Below, in pieces: positions 1-11,191 of a stretch of DNA of 64,000 nt (positions within the stretch are counted from its first letter, which is position 1; the number at the start of each line of letters is the position of its first letter). Below the pieces are notes generated by a model. That model did not search any database. It saw nothing but the letters and a program-made list of their open reading frames with translations, and was not told the origin of the DNA. A program made the translations under genes and the position numbers. The stretch is from Basidiobolus meristosporus CBS 931.73 (taxonomy: Eukaryota; Basidiobolomycota; Basidiobolomycetes; Basidiobolales; Basidiobolaceae). The stretch spans positions 18,821-82,820 of the forward strand of contig MCFE01000391.1 of NCBI GenBank assembly GCA_002104905.1. The letters are read 5' to 3'.

Positions 1-284
1 AACTGAAGATATGCATCTGGTACTCAATACCCATGGCACTCTGTATCTAGCTCCTGTAGCTTGTATCATGTCACAAAAATGAATGGCACTATCTTGGTCC
101 ACTGGTACTATCTGGCACTATAAGTGCTTTGTATAGATCTTAATTTAGGCCTAATATTTAAATATAGTGCCAGATAGTACCAGTGGACCAAGATAGTGCC
201 ATTCATTTTTGTGACATGATACAAGCTACAGGAGCTAGATGCAGAGTGCCATGGGTATTGAGTACCAGATGCATATCTTCAGTT
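1..284. repeat. Near-perfect 122-bp-arm inverted repeat (hairpin)
   Basis: Bases 1-122 are the reverse complement of bases 163-284, with one mismatch seen by eye (in the stretch ending the right arm near base 240). The loop is 40 bp. The left arm begins at the first base of the window, so the palindrome may continue outside. The right arm runs into a repeat found again at 11.84 kb. The arms carry several TGGCAC/GTGCCA motifs shared with the other repeats of this block. It may be a foldback element, or two terminal fragments joined head to head. A transcript would form a long dsRNA stem. Confidence 0.93.
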
Positions 285-510
285 CTCCTGTGCTCTTACA
301 CATCCTGAGTTACATTGATCCACAAAAAAAGTTCAAAAAATGGATTTTCTCCTGCGCAATGGGTGAAACACAGGGGCTGCTTTACATGAAGATGCAGAGC
401 TATGTTTCACACTCTGTGGCCAAGTATAGGCTCACTTTACCTCTCTGGCACACTATGGCATCATTTGGCACTCATGGCTCAATGTGGCACTATCCAACGG
501 AACAAGTCTA
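277..510. repeat. Dispersed TGGCAC-rich repeat, copy 1
   Basis: This stretch is closely similar to 11844-12075. Both begin CTTCAGTTCT and pass through a shared stretch around 'GGGTGAAACACAGGGGCTGC'. Both end in runs of TGGCAC units and a CCAAC-GAACAAG end. It carries no coding signal. The end motif also closes the two Harbinger-like copies, so this may be a non-autonomous (MITE-like) derivative or a transposon end. That assignment is inference. Confidence 0.7.
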
Positions 511-622
511 TTGCTTATTTCAAGAATTTAGTGATCACTGATTTGCAATGGCTCAATGTGGATTGCAAAAACAAATGCGTTGTTTGGATCATTACAATTA
601 ATAGCAATTCAATGCAATTGCA

Positions 623-1911
623 TCATCTTCTCCTAGGCTTTTTTCTCACAGGGATTACTACTGAAGCATTTGGTAGTGATTCACTTTGCACACTTAAACT
701 ACTTTCTTGTTGACTATCCTCTTGGCTACTTGTGTATTTGTAGTCAGTATTCTGCCTCCTAGTTGATAAGTGCAATGCTGCAGCTTGGCCGTGCTCAATT
801 GCTCCAGATGCTGCAACTGAGCTGGCCTGCAGTGCTATGTGCTGACACATTCTTTTACTTGCCAAAGGCTCTGGTAGTGGAGGCACTTCATGTGGGTCAT
901 CATCTGTCAGTTCACAAGAAGAAATTTGCTGATGGTCAGGTGTAATGGCACACAAAGATGCAACTTGATGCGCTGGCCTGGCCCTTGGCTGAGGTCAATG
1001 TGATGCCGCTTGTTGATGCAACTTGGCCTGCTCCAATGGGCATGTGTCTTTTTGAGCAATTTGGGGGTTCTGGTGGTTTTGCTCTAAAGCATGCGCATTG
1101 ACCCAATATGAGTTGTATCAATGCGGGGCACTCTTGTGAAGAGTGTTGGTGTAGTTTGGACTGACGTGCACTGGTGCACTGAAATTGCAAGGGATGGTAA
1201 GGAATCCAGCAAGGCGTGCTGGCACAATCTAGACAATGTTGCTTGCGGTCTTTATTCCTCCTCTTAAAGCTCACCTTCTGATTCCTCAAGGTATTCACTT
1301 ACCCTCTGTCTAATACTTTGCAACTGTTGCCTGGATGAGTCCTGTGTATATTGCTTTTGGAAGCCACTTAGTTCTACTAATATGTCATGTAATACATTGG
1401 TCATTTGAGGCAAAAACTCATTCAAAATCTCTTTGGTTCCCAAAGTTAAGGCACAAACGGACACATCAAGCCCATACTGTGCAAATTGCACGCAAAATTG
1501 TTCCCGCACGGCTTCCTCATCAAATCCCCTCACTCTCAGCTCATTCTTGATTTCAATACTTGTCTTGTTATATATCTTCTTACATACATCTGCTGGCATC
1601 TTGATGTAGAACTTGTGCCACAGCTTTCTACTCAGGTTCTTCCATTTCTGTTGACTCTTCAAGGTATCTAGTTCTGCTAGATTAATGAGTAGTGCCCAAA
1701 TATCTGTATGAAGGCTCATTATAGACACCTGGGCCATACTGAAATTATTTGGCAAGAACTCAAACAGATCCAACATTGCCTTTTCTGGTCCAGACTGTGC
1801 TTGTGAGCAGGGAATGGGTTTTGTCTGGGTTGAGCTAAAGAGGAGGTGAGACTTGGTATAGGGAGCATAGTGATGGATTTGGATACTTATACAGTGGTGT
1901 ATTGGCATCAA
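623..1911 (-). pseudogene. Unidentified repeat-embedded coding remnant (longest open stretch 215 codons)
   Basis: The minus strand is open for 215 codons at 1911-1264, ending in an acidic Ser-Glu-rich tail, and further short open stretches follow at 1298-936 and 955-623 in other frames. The first segment looks protein-like: it has amphipathic, Lys/Glu-rich helices and a regular hydrophobic pattern. I recognise no domain. It lies between transposon copies and is almost free of CpG like them, so it is most likely part of a mobile element (a gag-like or accessory ORF) rather than a host gene. The frame breaks suggest decay. I cannot assign a function. Confidence 0.3.
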
Positions 1912-2048
1912 CCTGGTCTTATATGATATATATGAAAACTAATGAGATTGTTGAATTTTTCATACATTATGCATGATGCATCTTGGATCACATTTACACA
2001 GATCAGATCACATCAATTGCAGATTTCCTATTTGATTTTAGACATGTG

Positions 2049-3290
2049 AGTAAAACATCAATAAAAATACCCAATCATTATTTGAGGATGATTTTTGCAA
2101 CATAATGATGGGATACATGGCAATTTATAGAGATTTAATCATAATTGATGGAAAATGAGATAAATAAAGCTGATTGCGCCAAATTGAATCAAATCATATC
2201 AGCGCAATCCTCCCAACTCTGATATGACTTACTCTTCTGAATGGTCTTTTCTCATCAATCCTGTTGCTACCACTGGATTTCCTTTTGACACACTACAGGA
2301 GATCTATACCAAGTACTGTGGACCATCTACTCCAATCTACTCAAGGAGATCCCTTGTTAAGCTACTCTGCTATTACAAGAACTATTACCCTTCAAGGTTT
2401 CATCCCACCATCCATGGCAACAAAAGTCCTAGAAGCTTGCATTCCCAGCTGACAGCAATGGAGAACCACCTTGCAGAGGGTATGAATGACTTAGAGCAAG
2501 CTTGGAGTACTAGGCTTAGAGGCTCCAATAGACTTCCATATCCCAGAGTGTTCAGCAACAGGCTCCATATAAGAAGTATTTTGGATGCCTTCCCAGTCAG
2601 GATTAACAGACCTTCTAGAGGGCAGAGGCACTTTTATTCTGGCAAGTACTAGGCACACTGTGTGATGTTTCAAGCACAGTCTGACATTGAGGGTAACATC
2701 ATCTGGTTTAGTGGGTCATTTGCTGGAAGTAGGCATGACAAAGCACTCTGGGTGGAGGATTATCCAGAATTCAGTAGAGGGGAGAAACGTATGGCAGACT
2801 TAGCTTATATAGGAGAGGATTGTCAGATATTAGGATGTATTACAGCTTATAGAAAGCCAAGGAATGGTGTGCTTAGCAGGAAGCAGAAGCTCTACAATGA
2901 GATACTTAATTGTTTCAGAGTGAGGGTAGAGCATACATTTGGATATGTGAAGAGATTCAGCATATTGGCAGGTAAATACAGAGGAAAGTTATATATAGGA
3001 GAAAACAGCAGAATAGGTAAAATAGTTAAGATACTTATCAATGCACAGTATACTCATTCAAGAAGACACCCACTGAGAGAAATATGTCTGGAGCATTATG
3101 AAGAGTAAATAAAGCAAGGAAAGCGCTACTCTGAGCAACATAAGTAAAATTGAGTAAAATTATCACTAACTATAACCTACCACTGGCATGATGGTAGAAA
3201 TTATAGTGCCAGATAGTGCCAGATTGATCCGGCACCATAAACAGGCTGGCACTATGTGGCACTATCCAACAGAATAAGTCTATTCACCAA
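2049..3290 (+). mobile_element. PIF/Harbinger-like DNA transposon, copy 1 (decayed)
   Basis: Sequence similarity to the second copy at 7.27-8.53 kb begins near 2049 and continues past the transposase to the TGGCAC-rich end near 3290 (GGCACTATCCAACAGAATAAG). The right end shares this terminal motif with 8508 and, in variant form, with 500 and 12050. I did not find a clean terminal inverted repeat or target duplication by eye, so the limits are approximate. Confidence 0.7.
2224..3108 (+). pseudogene. DDE_Tnp_4-type transposase (HARBI1-like), copy 1, interrupted
   Basis: Transposases of this family cut and paste DNA with a DDE triad. The N-terminal part (2224-2652) contains a helical region typical of fungal members (DTLQEIYTKYCG, then SRRSLVKLLCYYKNYYP) and the first acidic residue in 'ILDAFPV', followed by RINRPSRGQRHFYSGK. 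A TAG stop at 2650-2652 breaks the frame exactly where the family continues with H-x-V-x-FQ. The same frame resumes at once and carries 'GSFAGSRHDKALW' (second Asp) and 'FRVRVEHTFGYVKRFSIL' (Glu and following helix), ending at 3108. So all three triad positions can be seen, split by one nonsense codon. The original start is uncertain; ATG 2224 is the first in frame after the leader. Confidence 0.8.
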
Positions 3291-3310
3291 ACTTGGTCAC
3301 TTTGACCAAT

Positions 3311-3600
3311 ACCTCCAAATCCTAGAGAATGCTTACCAAAATCCTTGCTGGGTTTTACTTGAACACTTTCACCAAAATATTGGGTAGCCAGAACATGAAA
3401 ATTCTCAAAGTTATTCAAACTGCCCCAATCTTTGCACACATGCTTTTAGGACATTCCTAAGCCTATCCTACATGTTTTGTATGCCAAGACCTTCTAAATT
3501 TATAAATATTAATTTTACATTGAATAAATAAAGAAGTGAAAACCACATAATCTACTTGTTTTCCCAATCTCTTCCAATATCTCCAAGACTCTACAACAGA
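3311..3600 (+). repeat. Copia-type LTR copy, plus orientation
   Basis: About 290 bp that match the reverse complement of 6925-7215 with many substitutions. Shared landmarks are CCAGAACATGAAAATTCTCA, TTTGCACACATG, GTGAAAACCACATAATCTAC and the end CTCTACAACA. It is followed directly by a possible primer-binding stretch and then, about 90 bp on, by the gag remnant of a plus-strand copia element. It is therefore best read as that element's 5' LTR. The left limit is set by where similarity to the inverted copy begins. Confidence 0.65.
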
Positions 3601-3639
3601 ATATGAGCCCCATTCTGTCACTCTTTGCAATGTCTACTA

Positions 3640-5040
3640 CTGCTATTACTGGAATTTTTCCTTCTGCTGAAAAACTGAATTGATATTAAAACCAAGTGAG
3701 GAAGATGAAGATGAATAAGCTGCTACAAGAAAGAGGCCTTTGGGATATTTTCATGGGAGAGGGATACCCTCCTAAAAACATGGGAGAGGAAGCCTTAAAA
3801 TACCAGAAGAAAGAACAAAGTGCCTTTAACTGCATTTGCCTTAATCTCAAATACAAATTGCTGATTCAATGCTCAAGAGCAAAAACAGTAAGGAATGCCT
3901 GAAGGCATTAGAAGACACCTGCCAGTCATGTTTAGCTGTAAAGGAAATGTATCTGAGACAAAAATTCTCTACTACAAAAATGGGGCCAGGAGTAGAAATG
4001 CATAATCCAACCAACTGAATTACCCTGATGGTGCATGAGGTAGAATCTGTGGGAGTACCAGCTACTAATGAGGGTGTAATAGCAATCACCCTGAATAGCC
4101 TGATAGACAAGTTCCAGGGCCTTGTATCAGCCCTAGAGTCCAGAACTCAATGTTTGACCTAATATTATGTATATGGAAGGCTCCTAGATGAAGAATTAAG
4201 AAAATCAAGCGTCAATAAGCAGGAAGAAGTAAATGCTTTAATAAGCAAGTATAACCAATAAAGAAGATACCCAAGACCTTTCAAATGCAATAACAACCTC
4301 TTTTGCACCTACTGCAAAAGGAAAGGACACATGTTGGACTGGTGCTTCAAAAAGAAAGATATTCACTAAAAAAAGCCTGAATATGGAAAAGCTGCAACAA
4401 CTGAAGACAGCCTATTCATATCTTCACTAGATATGACCACAAACAAGGACTCTCAGAAGTGGTGTGTTGACTCTGGAGCATCTCAACACTTTATACACCA
4501 AAAAGAACTTTTTACCCAATATCAACAAATTCCAATCAAGAAGGGTTTCATTTGTGACAAAAGTATACCTGAAACTGTGGGAGAAGGAACTATCTGAGTA
4601 AACCCTGGACACAGTGAAGGAAGCCATAAGCTGACCTTTAAAGAAGTACTCTTTGTATCAGAAATAGCCAAGAACCTACTATCTGTAAGCAAGGGCACAG
4701 TAGAAGGATGGAGCTTCAGCTTTAACAATTATGGATGCAGGATCTCTGATCAAGATGGTGCTCATATTGCTTTAGGTATCAGGAATCAGTGTCTGTATGA
4801 GTTGGCTAATATTCCATCATATCTGGAAGCCAATATAAGTAACTTGAATGAAGAAATACCAATACATTGGCATAAGAGATTTGGACACATCAATCTTGAT
4901 CATTTCAAAAATGATATAAGATCAGCTAATTTCTGGAGTAAAAATTGACCACTCCACTAATTTGGAGCACTGTGAAACCTGCAAATATGAGAAACCTGCC
5001 AGACAACTGTTCAAGACCTCTGAGTTTGTAACAGGACTTA
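3640..5040 (+). pseudogene. Decayed Ty1/copia gag-protease, plus strand
   Basis: Reading across many stops and frame changes, the plus strand encodes a copia gag. It has the N-terminal 'LLQERGLWDIFMGEG' (about 3715-3765), 'LLIQCSRAKTVRNA' and then the gag core, a CCHC zinc knuckle (CTYCKRKGHMLDWC, near 4300-4345), and the aspartic protease signature 'WCVDSGASQHF' (near 4460-4495). The pre-integrase domain follows with H-W-H-K-R-F-G-H near 4870. Homology to the pol region stops near 5040, so integrase, RT and RNase H are missing. It is related to the minus-strand copia at 8.6-11.85 kb: the same gag, protease and pre-integrase segments align in translation. It is not functional. Confidence 0.8.
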
Positions 5041-6924
5041 AGCAGCTATACCACAAGCATAAAGCTAAATACGTAGGTCTCTGCTGCTACTGTATCCATT
5101 CTCCACTATATCTTGCATGGTGAATGGAAGATATTGAGCCTTGCTTCACCTTTAGGGAGGTTCCCATGGAGTGGATGTGTGGGGAGATAGGAAGACAAGT
5201 CAAGTTTCATGTACTATTATAATCCAATTGCATCAAGAGTATTACCTTCAAGTTTGTCATGGATGTGATGAGTTGGCATATGGAGGACAGCCAGGAAGAG
5301 TTGAAAACGCTGAGGAAAGATGTGCACATAGAGGCACCTATGCCTATGGCATTAAGAAGCTAAGCCACCCCAATAAGTGGGTAATCAGTCAAGTAATTCA
5401 AAGTTGGATTGGGTGCAACAAGCAACTAATTCTTATTGAGAAAACTCTACCACAGTATGCCAGATTTCTCTTGGTCTCATGCCAATTTCCACATTATTCA
5501 ATACAGAATTCACACAAACAAGAGCCAGAGTGCACCTATAAAGGCAACTAGAATCCAGCAGGGAGAAGGAATATATTGGCTGAGTACCATAAAGTTCCTT
5601 GCAGATTTTCAGGAAGTATTCATGACAGAAGTAGCGGCAACCAAGCATATGTTTGCAAGATGTGTATGTTACCAGCAATACAAGGTATATGGCAACTTTG
5701 CAAGTATCACACTAGAAAGCTGTAAAGTTGAGGTTGTAGAAGTATGTCAATTGTGGCAGGTGTGCATATTTGTAACGGTTAGTAAGCAGGAGGCCATAGT
5801 AGTTTTTGACTCAAACTGTATGTGGAATACCCAGGGTAGTATTGGGTGAGTAAATAAGGAAGGGTGATTCTAGAGTGTAAATTTTGAAATGTGCAAGGGG
5901 AGGTAGCAAAAGGAAATACAGTTTGGTAAGTTGGTATGTTAGAGTTATACAGAACTAACTGCAGGCTCCCATACTGCAGTGATAGTGCCATCAGAAGCCT
6001 GCAATGAGGCCATCAAGACACAGTGAATTTTTTTGCCATAAGTGCAATTAGATGTACTGGCCAGTTAGATCTGCACAAATAGTTGTAGAATGCACTAAGA
6101 CTGCAACTATACTATGCCACTCTTGGCAAAACACCATCATGTTTTTTAATTTTATTGAGCTGTAAATTAGCCAAATGCAGTTGTGATCCTGTCATAAGAT
6201 CAATTGATGGTCAATAATTCTAAGCTATTATACTGGCTGCCTTATGGGATCACGATGGCTGTTTCAGATTGGATTCCCCTGTGGGACTAAATTATCTCAC
6301 ATAAGATTTGTCAAGGGAAAACCATAGAGTGATAATCCCCAGCTGAGTTGGCATCTTAACAGAAGTATGTGCTGGGCTTAGCATCCTTTGAGATGACAAT
6401 GTCCTAAAGCTTCTAAAGTCAAAGCAACTCTAAACTACACCAGCAGCAACTTGACAAGAATGCAGCTGTGGTCAATAGTTAAAAAGACAAAAAAGTATCT
6501 TTGCCTGTGCAAGAACAAGCTTGGGAAAGAATAAAGATAATGAACAATACATACTCTGCGTATTCCACTTAAGTAGTGCATCCAGAGTCAGTTGGCTGTC
6601 AGCATGGTTTCCTGGAGGTGCCCTGTGGTTGGGGATTGGATGTACTGGTAGCAGTAGTTAGCAGTGATTGCACTACTAAACGAGTTGGTATATTGATAAA
6701 AGGGATGATGCTTTATTGCTGAGGGATTGCCTCCCAAATATACTTTTCTCACTGGCTGAGTGATTACTAATCATGGTGTTCCAGAAAGTTGTGGAGATCA
6801 AGAGAAACTGTAATGATAGCAGAATGAGCTAAGTATATTATAAGTAGATGCCAGAATGCTCCAAGAGGTACAGCACATCAAGCCAATCTTGGATCTGTAT
6901 TTTAGACCTGTGAAGCATAGGGAC
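5041..6924. other. No recognisable gene; CpG-poor repeat-like DNA
   Basis: Between the truncated copia and the inverted LTR copy there are only short open stretches (the longest about 137 codons, 5436-5849 +). None has a domain I recognise. The base composition and near-absence of CpG match the flanking transposons, so this is probably decayed mobile DNA of another family. Confidence 0.5.
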
Positions 6925-7215
6925 ATTGTTGTAAGAGTCTTGGAGATATTGGAAGTGATTGGGAGGTCAAGTAGATTATGTGGTTTTCACTTACCTATAT
7001 ATTGAATGTAAAGTAGTACTTATACTTTTATTTAGTCTTGGCATGACAGACATGTAGAATGGGCTAAGGAAGGTTCCAAGAACATGTGTGCAAAGTTTGG
7101 GGCTGTTTGGACTAATTTGAGAATTTTCATGTTCTGGGTACCTGGAATTTTGCTGAGAATATTCCAAGTGATTCCCAACAAGGAGTTTAGTCATTGTTGT
7201 CTAGGATTTGAAGGT
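6925..7215 (-). repeat. Copia-type LTR copy, minus orientation (apparently solo)
   Basis: This is the reverse-complement counterpart of 3311-3600. No copia internal sequence follows on its minus-strand downstream side (below 6925), and the next feature on the other side is the second Harbinger-like copy. It is therefore either a solo LTR or one end of an element split by later insertions. Confidence 0.6.
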
Positions 7216-7450
7216 AAGGATCTAAGTGATTAAGTTAGGTGAATATTTAGGCTGAAATTAAAAATTTTAACAACAAGTAAAACATCCATAAAATACCAAT
7301 TCATTGCTTGAGGATGATTTCTGCAACATAATGATGGGATACATGGGACTTTATGGAGATTTAATGATAATGCATTAAAATCAGATAAATAAAGCTGATT
7401 GTGCCAAATGAATTCAAATCACCTCAGCCCAATCATCTACTAATTTAAAT

Positions 7451-8318
7451 ATGACTTACTCATCTGAATGGTCTTTTCTCATCAATCTGTCACTACCACT
7501 GGATTTCCTTTTGACACACTACAGGGATCTATGCAAAGTACTGTGGACCATCTACCCAAATCTACTCAAGGAGATCCCTTGTTAAGCTTCTCTGCTATTA
7601 CAAGTTCTATTGCCCCACTAGGCTTCATCCCACCATCCATGGCAACAAAAGTCCTAGCTGCTTTCATTCCCAGCTGATAGCAATGGAGATCCACCATGCA
7701 GAGGGTATGAATGACTTAGAGCAAGCTTAGAATACTAGGCTAAGAAGCTCCAATAGAGTTCCATATCACAGAGTGTGCAGCAACAGGTTCCATATAAGGA
7801 GTATTTTGGATGCCTTCCCAGTCAGGATTAACAGACCTTCCAGAGGGCAGAGGCACTTTTATTCTGGCAAGTGCAAGACATGCTGTGTGAAGTTTCAGGC
7901 ACTGTCTGGCATTGAGTGTAACATCATCTGGTTTAGTGGATCATTTGCTGGAAGTAGGTATGACAAAGCACTCTGGGTAGAGAACTATCCGGAATTCAGT
8001 AGAGGGGAGAAATGTATGGAAGACTTAGCTTATATAGGAGAGTATTGTCTGAGATTAGGATGTGTTACGGTTTGTAGGAAGCCAAGGAATGGTGTGCTAA
8101 GCAGGAAGCAGAAGCTTTACAATCAGATATTAAATTATTTCAGAGTGAGGGTAGAGCATACATTTCAATATCTAAAGAGATTCAGCATATTGGCAGATGA
8201 ATACAGAGGAAAGTCATATATAGGTGAAAACAGTAGAATAGGTAAAATATTTAAGATACATTTCAATGCACAGTACATTTGTTCAAGCAAACATCCACTG
8301 AGAGAAATGTGTTTGTAG
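7451..8318 (+). pseudogene. DDE_Tnp_4-type transposase, copy 2, frame-broken
   Basis: The 5' half is broken by indels relative to copy 1 (open 7468-7677, then a shifted frame). The catalytic half is open from 7773 to 8318 (182 codons with the stop). It shows 'ILDAFPV' (first Asp), 'RINRPSRGQRHFYSGK' without the stop found in copy 1, 'GSFAGSRYDKALW' (second Asp, with His to Tyr just before it) and 'VRVEHTFQYLKRFSIL' (Glu). The TAG that breaks copy 1 is TGC here, so the two copies carry different lesions and diverged separately. Confidence 0.75.
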
Positions 8319-8414
8319 CATTATGAAGTGTAAATAAAGCAAGGAGAGTACTACGTTGAGCAACATAAGTAAGATTGAGTAGAATTACCACAACTATATC
8401 CTACCACTGGTACT

Positions 8415-8417
<3 letters not shown>

Positions 8418-8454
<37 letters not shown>
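8418..8454. repeat. (AT)n microsatellite, 37 bp
   Basis: An uninterrupted alternating AT tract inside the 3' flank of the second Harbinger-like copy. The equivalent place in copy 1 is non-repetitive (near 3200), so the expansion happened after the copies separated. Confidence 0.97.
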
Positions 8455-8456
<2 letters not shown>

Positions 8457-8723
8457 TGGTGCCATAGAGTACCAGATCAACTTGCCACTATAAATGGCTG
8501 GCACTATGTGGCACTATCCAACAGAATAAGTCAAGTAACTTCTGTTTCCAGTTACTTTAGAGTTGCTGCAGGGGCCAGTCCACTTGTTCTCAATCTTCCA
8601 ACTCTATTGTTTGTCCAAGATGAAGCAATACAGTAATACTGGGTCTTCCAGTCAAAGTAACTTTGACCTTGGTGAGTGTGCCTTGTCAAAGGGTGCTTTG
8701 TTCTTCAGTTGCATCTCCTCAGG

Positions 8724-9993
8724 TTATTCAGCAGCTCTGTTGATACTTAAATCATGGTGATCAAGTTGCTGCATATACATCAGACTGCCAACCATAGATT
8801 GATGAGGAAAGTCAGGGCTTTCAGATGGTACCAAGCTCTCTTGATTGGGTTGTGTTTTGACCAAGTTAAGGTTTGTTTCCACTGGGGTAGCTGCAGGTTT
8901 ACAGTCTTCCATTTAGTAATTCTTTAGTATATCTTGAATATACTTGGATAGACTTGAGTAATAGTCTGGGTACATCTGTCTATGGAGAAATTAATCCCTA
9001 AGTAGCAACTGAGTTCTCCTAGATGGGACATCTTGAACTCCTTAGATAGGCTGGTTTATTCTCTTCCAATTTTGCTAGGTTATTGGTGGCTATAATAAGA
9101 TCATCCACATGTAGAGCTAATAGAACTGGATTTGCTCTATCTGGCTTATAGTATATACTATAGTCAGCATTACTCATTTTGAAACTCAAAGACTCCAAAT
9201 AAGAATCTATCTTGCAATTCCAGGCTCACAGTGATTGTTTAAGACCATATAGAGACTTTTTAAGCTTGAAGACCAAATAGGGGTTATCTTGGTCAGCAAA
9301 CCCATCAGGCTGGTTCATATACACATTCTCATTAAGTTCTCCATTCAAAAATGCAGTTTTTATATCCATTGGATGCATGAAAAACTTATAGGTGGCTGCA
9401 ATAGCCAATATTAATCTGATGGAAATAAACTTGGCTACCAGTGCAAAGGTCTCAGTATAGTTAAGTCCTTTTGTTTGAGAGTATCCTTTGGCCACAAGTC
9501 TTGCTTTGTATCTTTCAATTGTACCATCAGCCTTGTATTTTGTCTTGAAGACCCATCTGCATCAAATTGATTTTTGGTTGATTAGTAATATGACTAAGTG
9601 GCAAGTTTGATTATCCATAAGGGCCTGATATTCCTCAGTCATTGCAGATCTCCAAAACTTCATCTGAGGGCTATTTAGGGCCTCTTTTTCAGTCTGGGGC
9701 TTGCCAATATGGACTGAATAGGCATAGGCTAAGTTTGTACCCTCATTGAAATAGTAATTTGGGCTATTTCTTGTCTGATTGGATCTCCGGGCATTTGGTA
9801 CAGGAATGATCACTTCTGGGATATTTCTGGGCACTGGTTCAAGTTGAACTACAGTTGTAGAGTCCTCTGGAGTGAAAAAATTATCATTGTTTTGCTCTGA
9901 TTTAATACTGACAATTGGTGGACTTGAGATCAGATTTTTGTTATCATCTGATATCATTTTTTGTGAAAACTTTGAATTTTCATCAAAAAACAC
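8724..9993 (-). pseudogene. Copia reverse transcriptase and RNase H remnant
   Basis: 9993-9562 encodes the linker before RT and its start (EEYQALMDNQTCHLV). 9495-9226 encodes the RT fingers, 'AKGYSQTKGLNYTETFALV', and the palm motif 'MDIKTAFLNGEL' with the first catalytic Asp, ending at 'FKLKKSLYGLKQS'. 8912-8724 matches the end of RT and entry to RNase H: 'MEDCKPAATPVETNL' and 'SMVGSLMYM'. The part with the YVDD motif lies between (9226-8912), near the minus-strand reading of about 9100-9150, but is broken. It cannot be functional. Confidence 0.8.
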
Positions 9994-10019
9994 ATCCCTG
10001 GACTTAATTAGCTTCTTTG

Positions 10020-11146
10020 CTATGGTATTGTAGAGTCTCTATGCTTTACTCTTGTTGCGGCAGCCCAAAAATATGCATTTTACGCTTTTTGGCTCAAATT
10101 TTGACTGATTTCTGGGTAATTTCTTGGCATATGCTGTACACCCAAATATTCTTAGATGTTCTGCATGTGATCTATATCCATACCATGCTTCATATGGAGT
10201 AGAATCATAAAGTACTCTGCTATAGCTCCTATTTTTAAGATATACAGCAGTGGCAACTGACTCTGCCCAAAAATCATAGGATAATTTTTAATCATGGATC
10301 ATAGATCTTGCCATATCAATTATTATTCTGTTAGCACATTCTGCTGCTCCATTTTGCTGTGGGGAGTATGGTACAGTAGTCTCTTGCTTTATCCCATGAA
10401 CTTTGCAGAAGTGGATGAAGAATTTTGAGGTATATTCTCCACCATTGTCAGAGCATATTTTCTTGTTTTTTCACAGGTTTCTCTCTCCACCATGGCTTTG
10501 AACTCCCTGAACCTGGACAGAGCTTCTTCCTTTCTCTCCATGAAGTAGACCCATGTGTATCTTGTATAAGCATCAATAAAAGTGATTAAATACTTCATCC
10601 CCCCTAACAGTAAATTTACATAGGTTCACACAGATCTGAGTGAGTTAGATCTAATTTTTTCTTAGTTTTGAGTAACCCAGAGCTCTTGAATGGTTGCCTG
10701 GCTTGTTCCCCATATATGCAGGCCTTACAGTGCTCCAAACTAGCTGGGGGATTGGTTTTTACTCCAGAAATTAGCTGATCTTTGATCATTTTGCACAAAT
10801 AATCAAAATTGCTTTGCCCAAATCTCCTATGCCAAAGCATTGGTGTTTCTTCATTTAAGTTACTTATATTGGCTTCCAGATATGGTGGAATATAAGTCAA
10901 CTTGTATAGATTCTGATCTCTGATACCCAAAGCAATATGGGTACCATTTTGATCAGTGATCTTTCATCCAAATTTGTTGAAGCTGAGTCCTTCTGCTATG
11001 GCCTTGCTTACAGATAGTAGGTTCTTGGCTATTTCTGGTACATAGAGTACTTCTTTAAAGGTCAGTGTATGGCTTCCTGCACTGCTTCTAAGGTTTGCTT
11101 GGATAGTTCCTTCTCCCAATGCATCAAGTGTTATATTGTCACACAT
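10020..11146 (-). pseudogene. Copia protease end, pre-integrase and integrase segment
   Basis: Continuing on the minus strand: the protease C-terminal half with 'LTFKEVLYVPEIAKNLLSVS' (near 11040), the GAG-pre-integrase domain with 'LWHRRFGQSNFDYL' and the paired cysteines of 'CKACIYG' (10930-10616), and the integrase core. The integrase catalytic residues are visible across a frameshift: 'FIDAYTRYTWVYF' (first Asp, near 10560), 'SDNGGEY' (second Asp, near 10440) and 'SPQQNGAAE' (Glu, near 10350). A downstream stretch near 10100-10170 resembles the integrase C-terminal region (HLRIFGCTAYAK). Confidence 0.8.
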
Positions 11147-11191
11147 GAAAACCTTCTTAATTGGAATTTCTTGATATGAGGTAAAAAGTTC

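Larger units (their letters stand above)
7274..8530 (+). mobile_element. PIF/Harbinger-like DNA transposon, copy 2 (decayed, with AT microsatellite)
   Basis: Collinear with 2049-3290: the same leader, transposase, 3' flank (AATAAAGCAAGGA, GAGCAACATAAGTAA) and terminal GGCACTATCCAACAGAATAAG. It differs from copy 1 by an (AT)n tract that replaces part of the 3' flank at 8418-8454. Both copies lie on the plus strand, about 5.2 kb apart. Confidence 0.7.
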
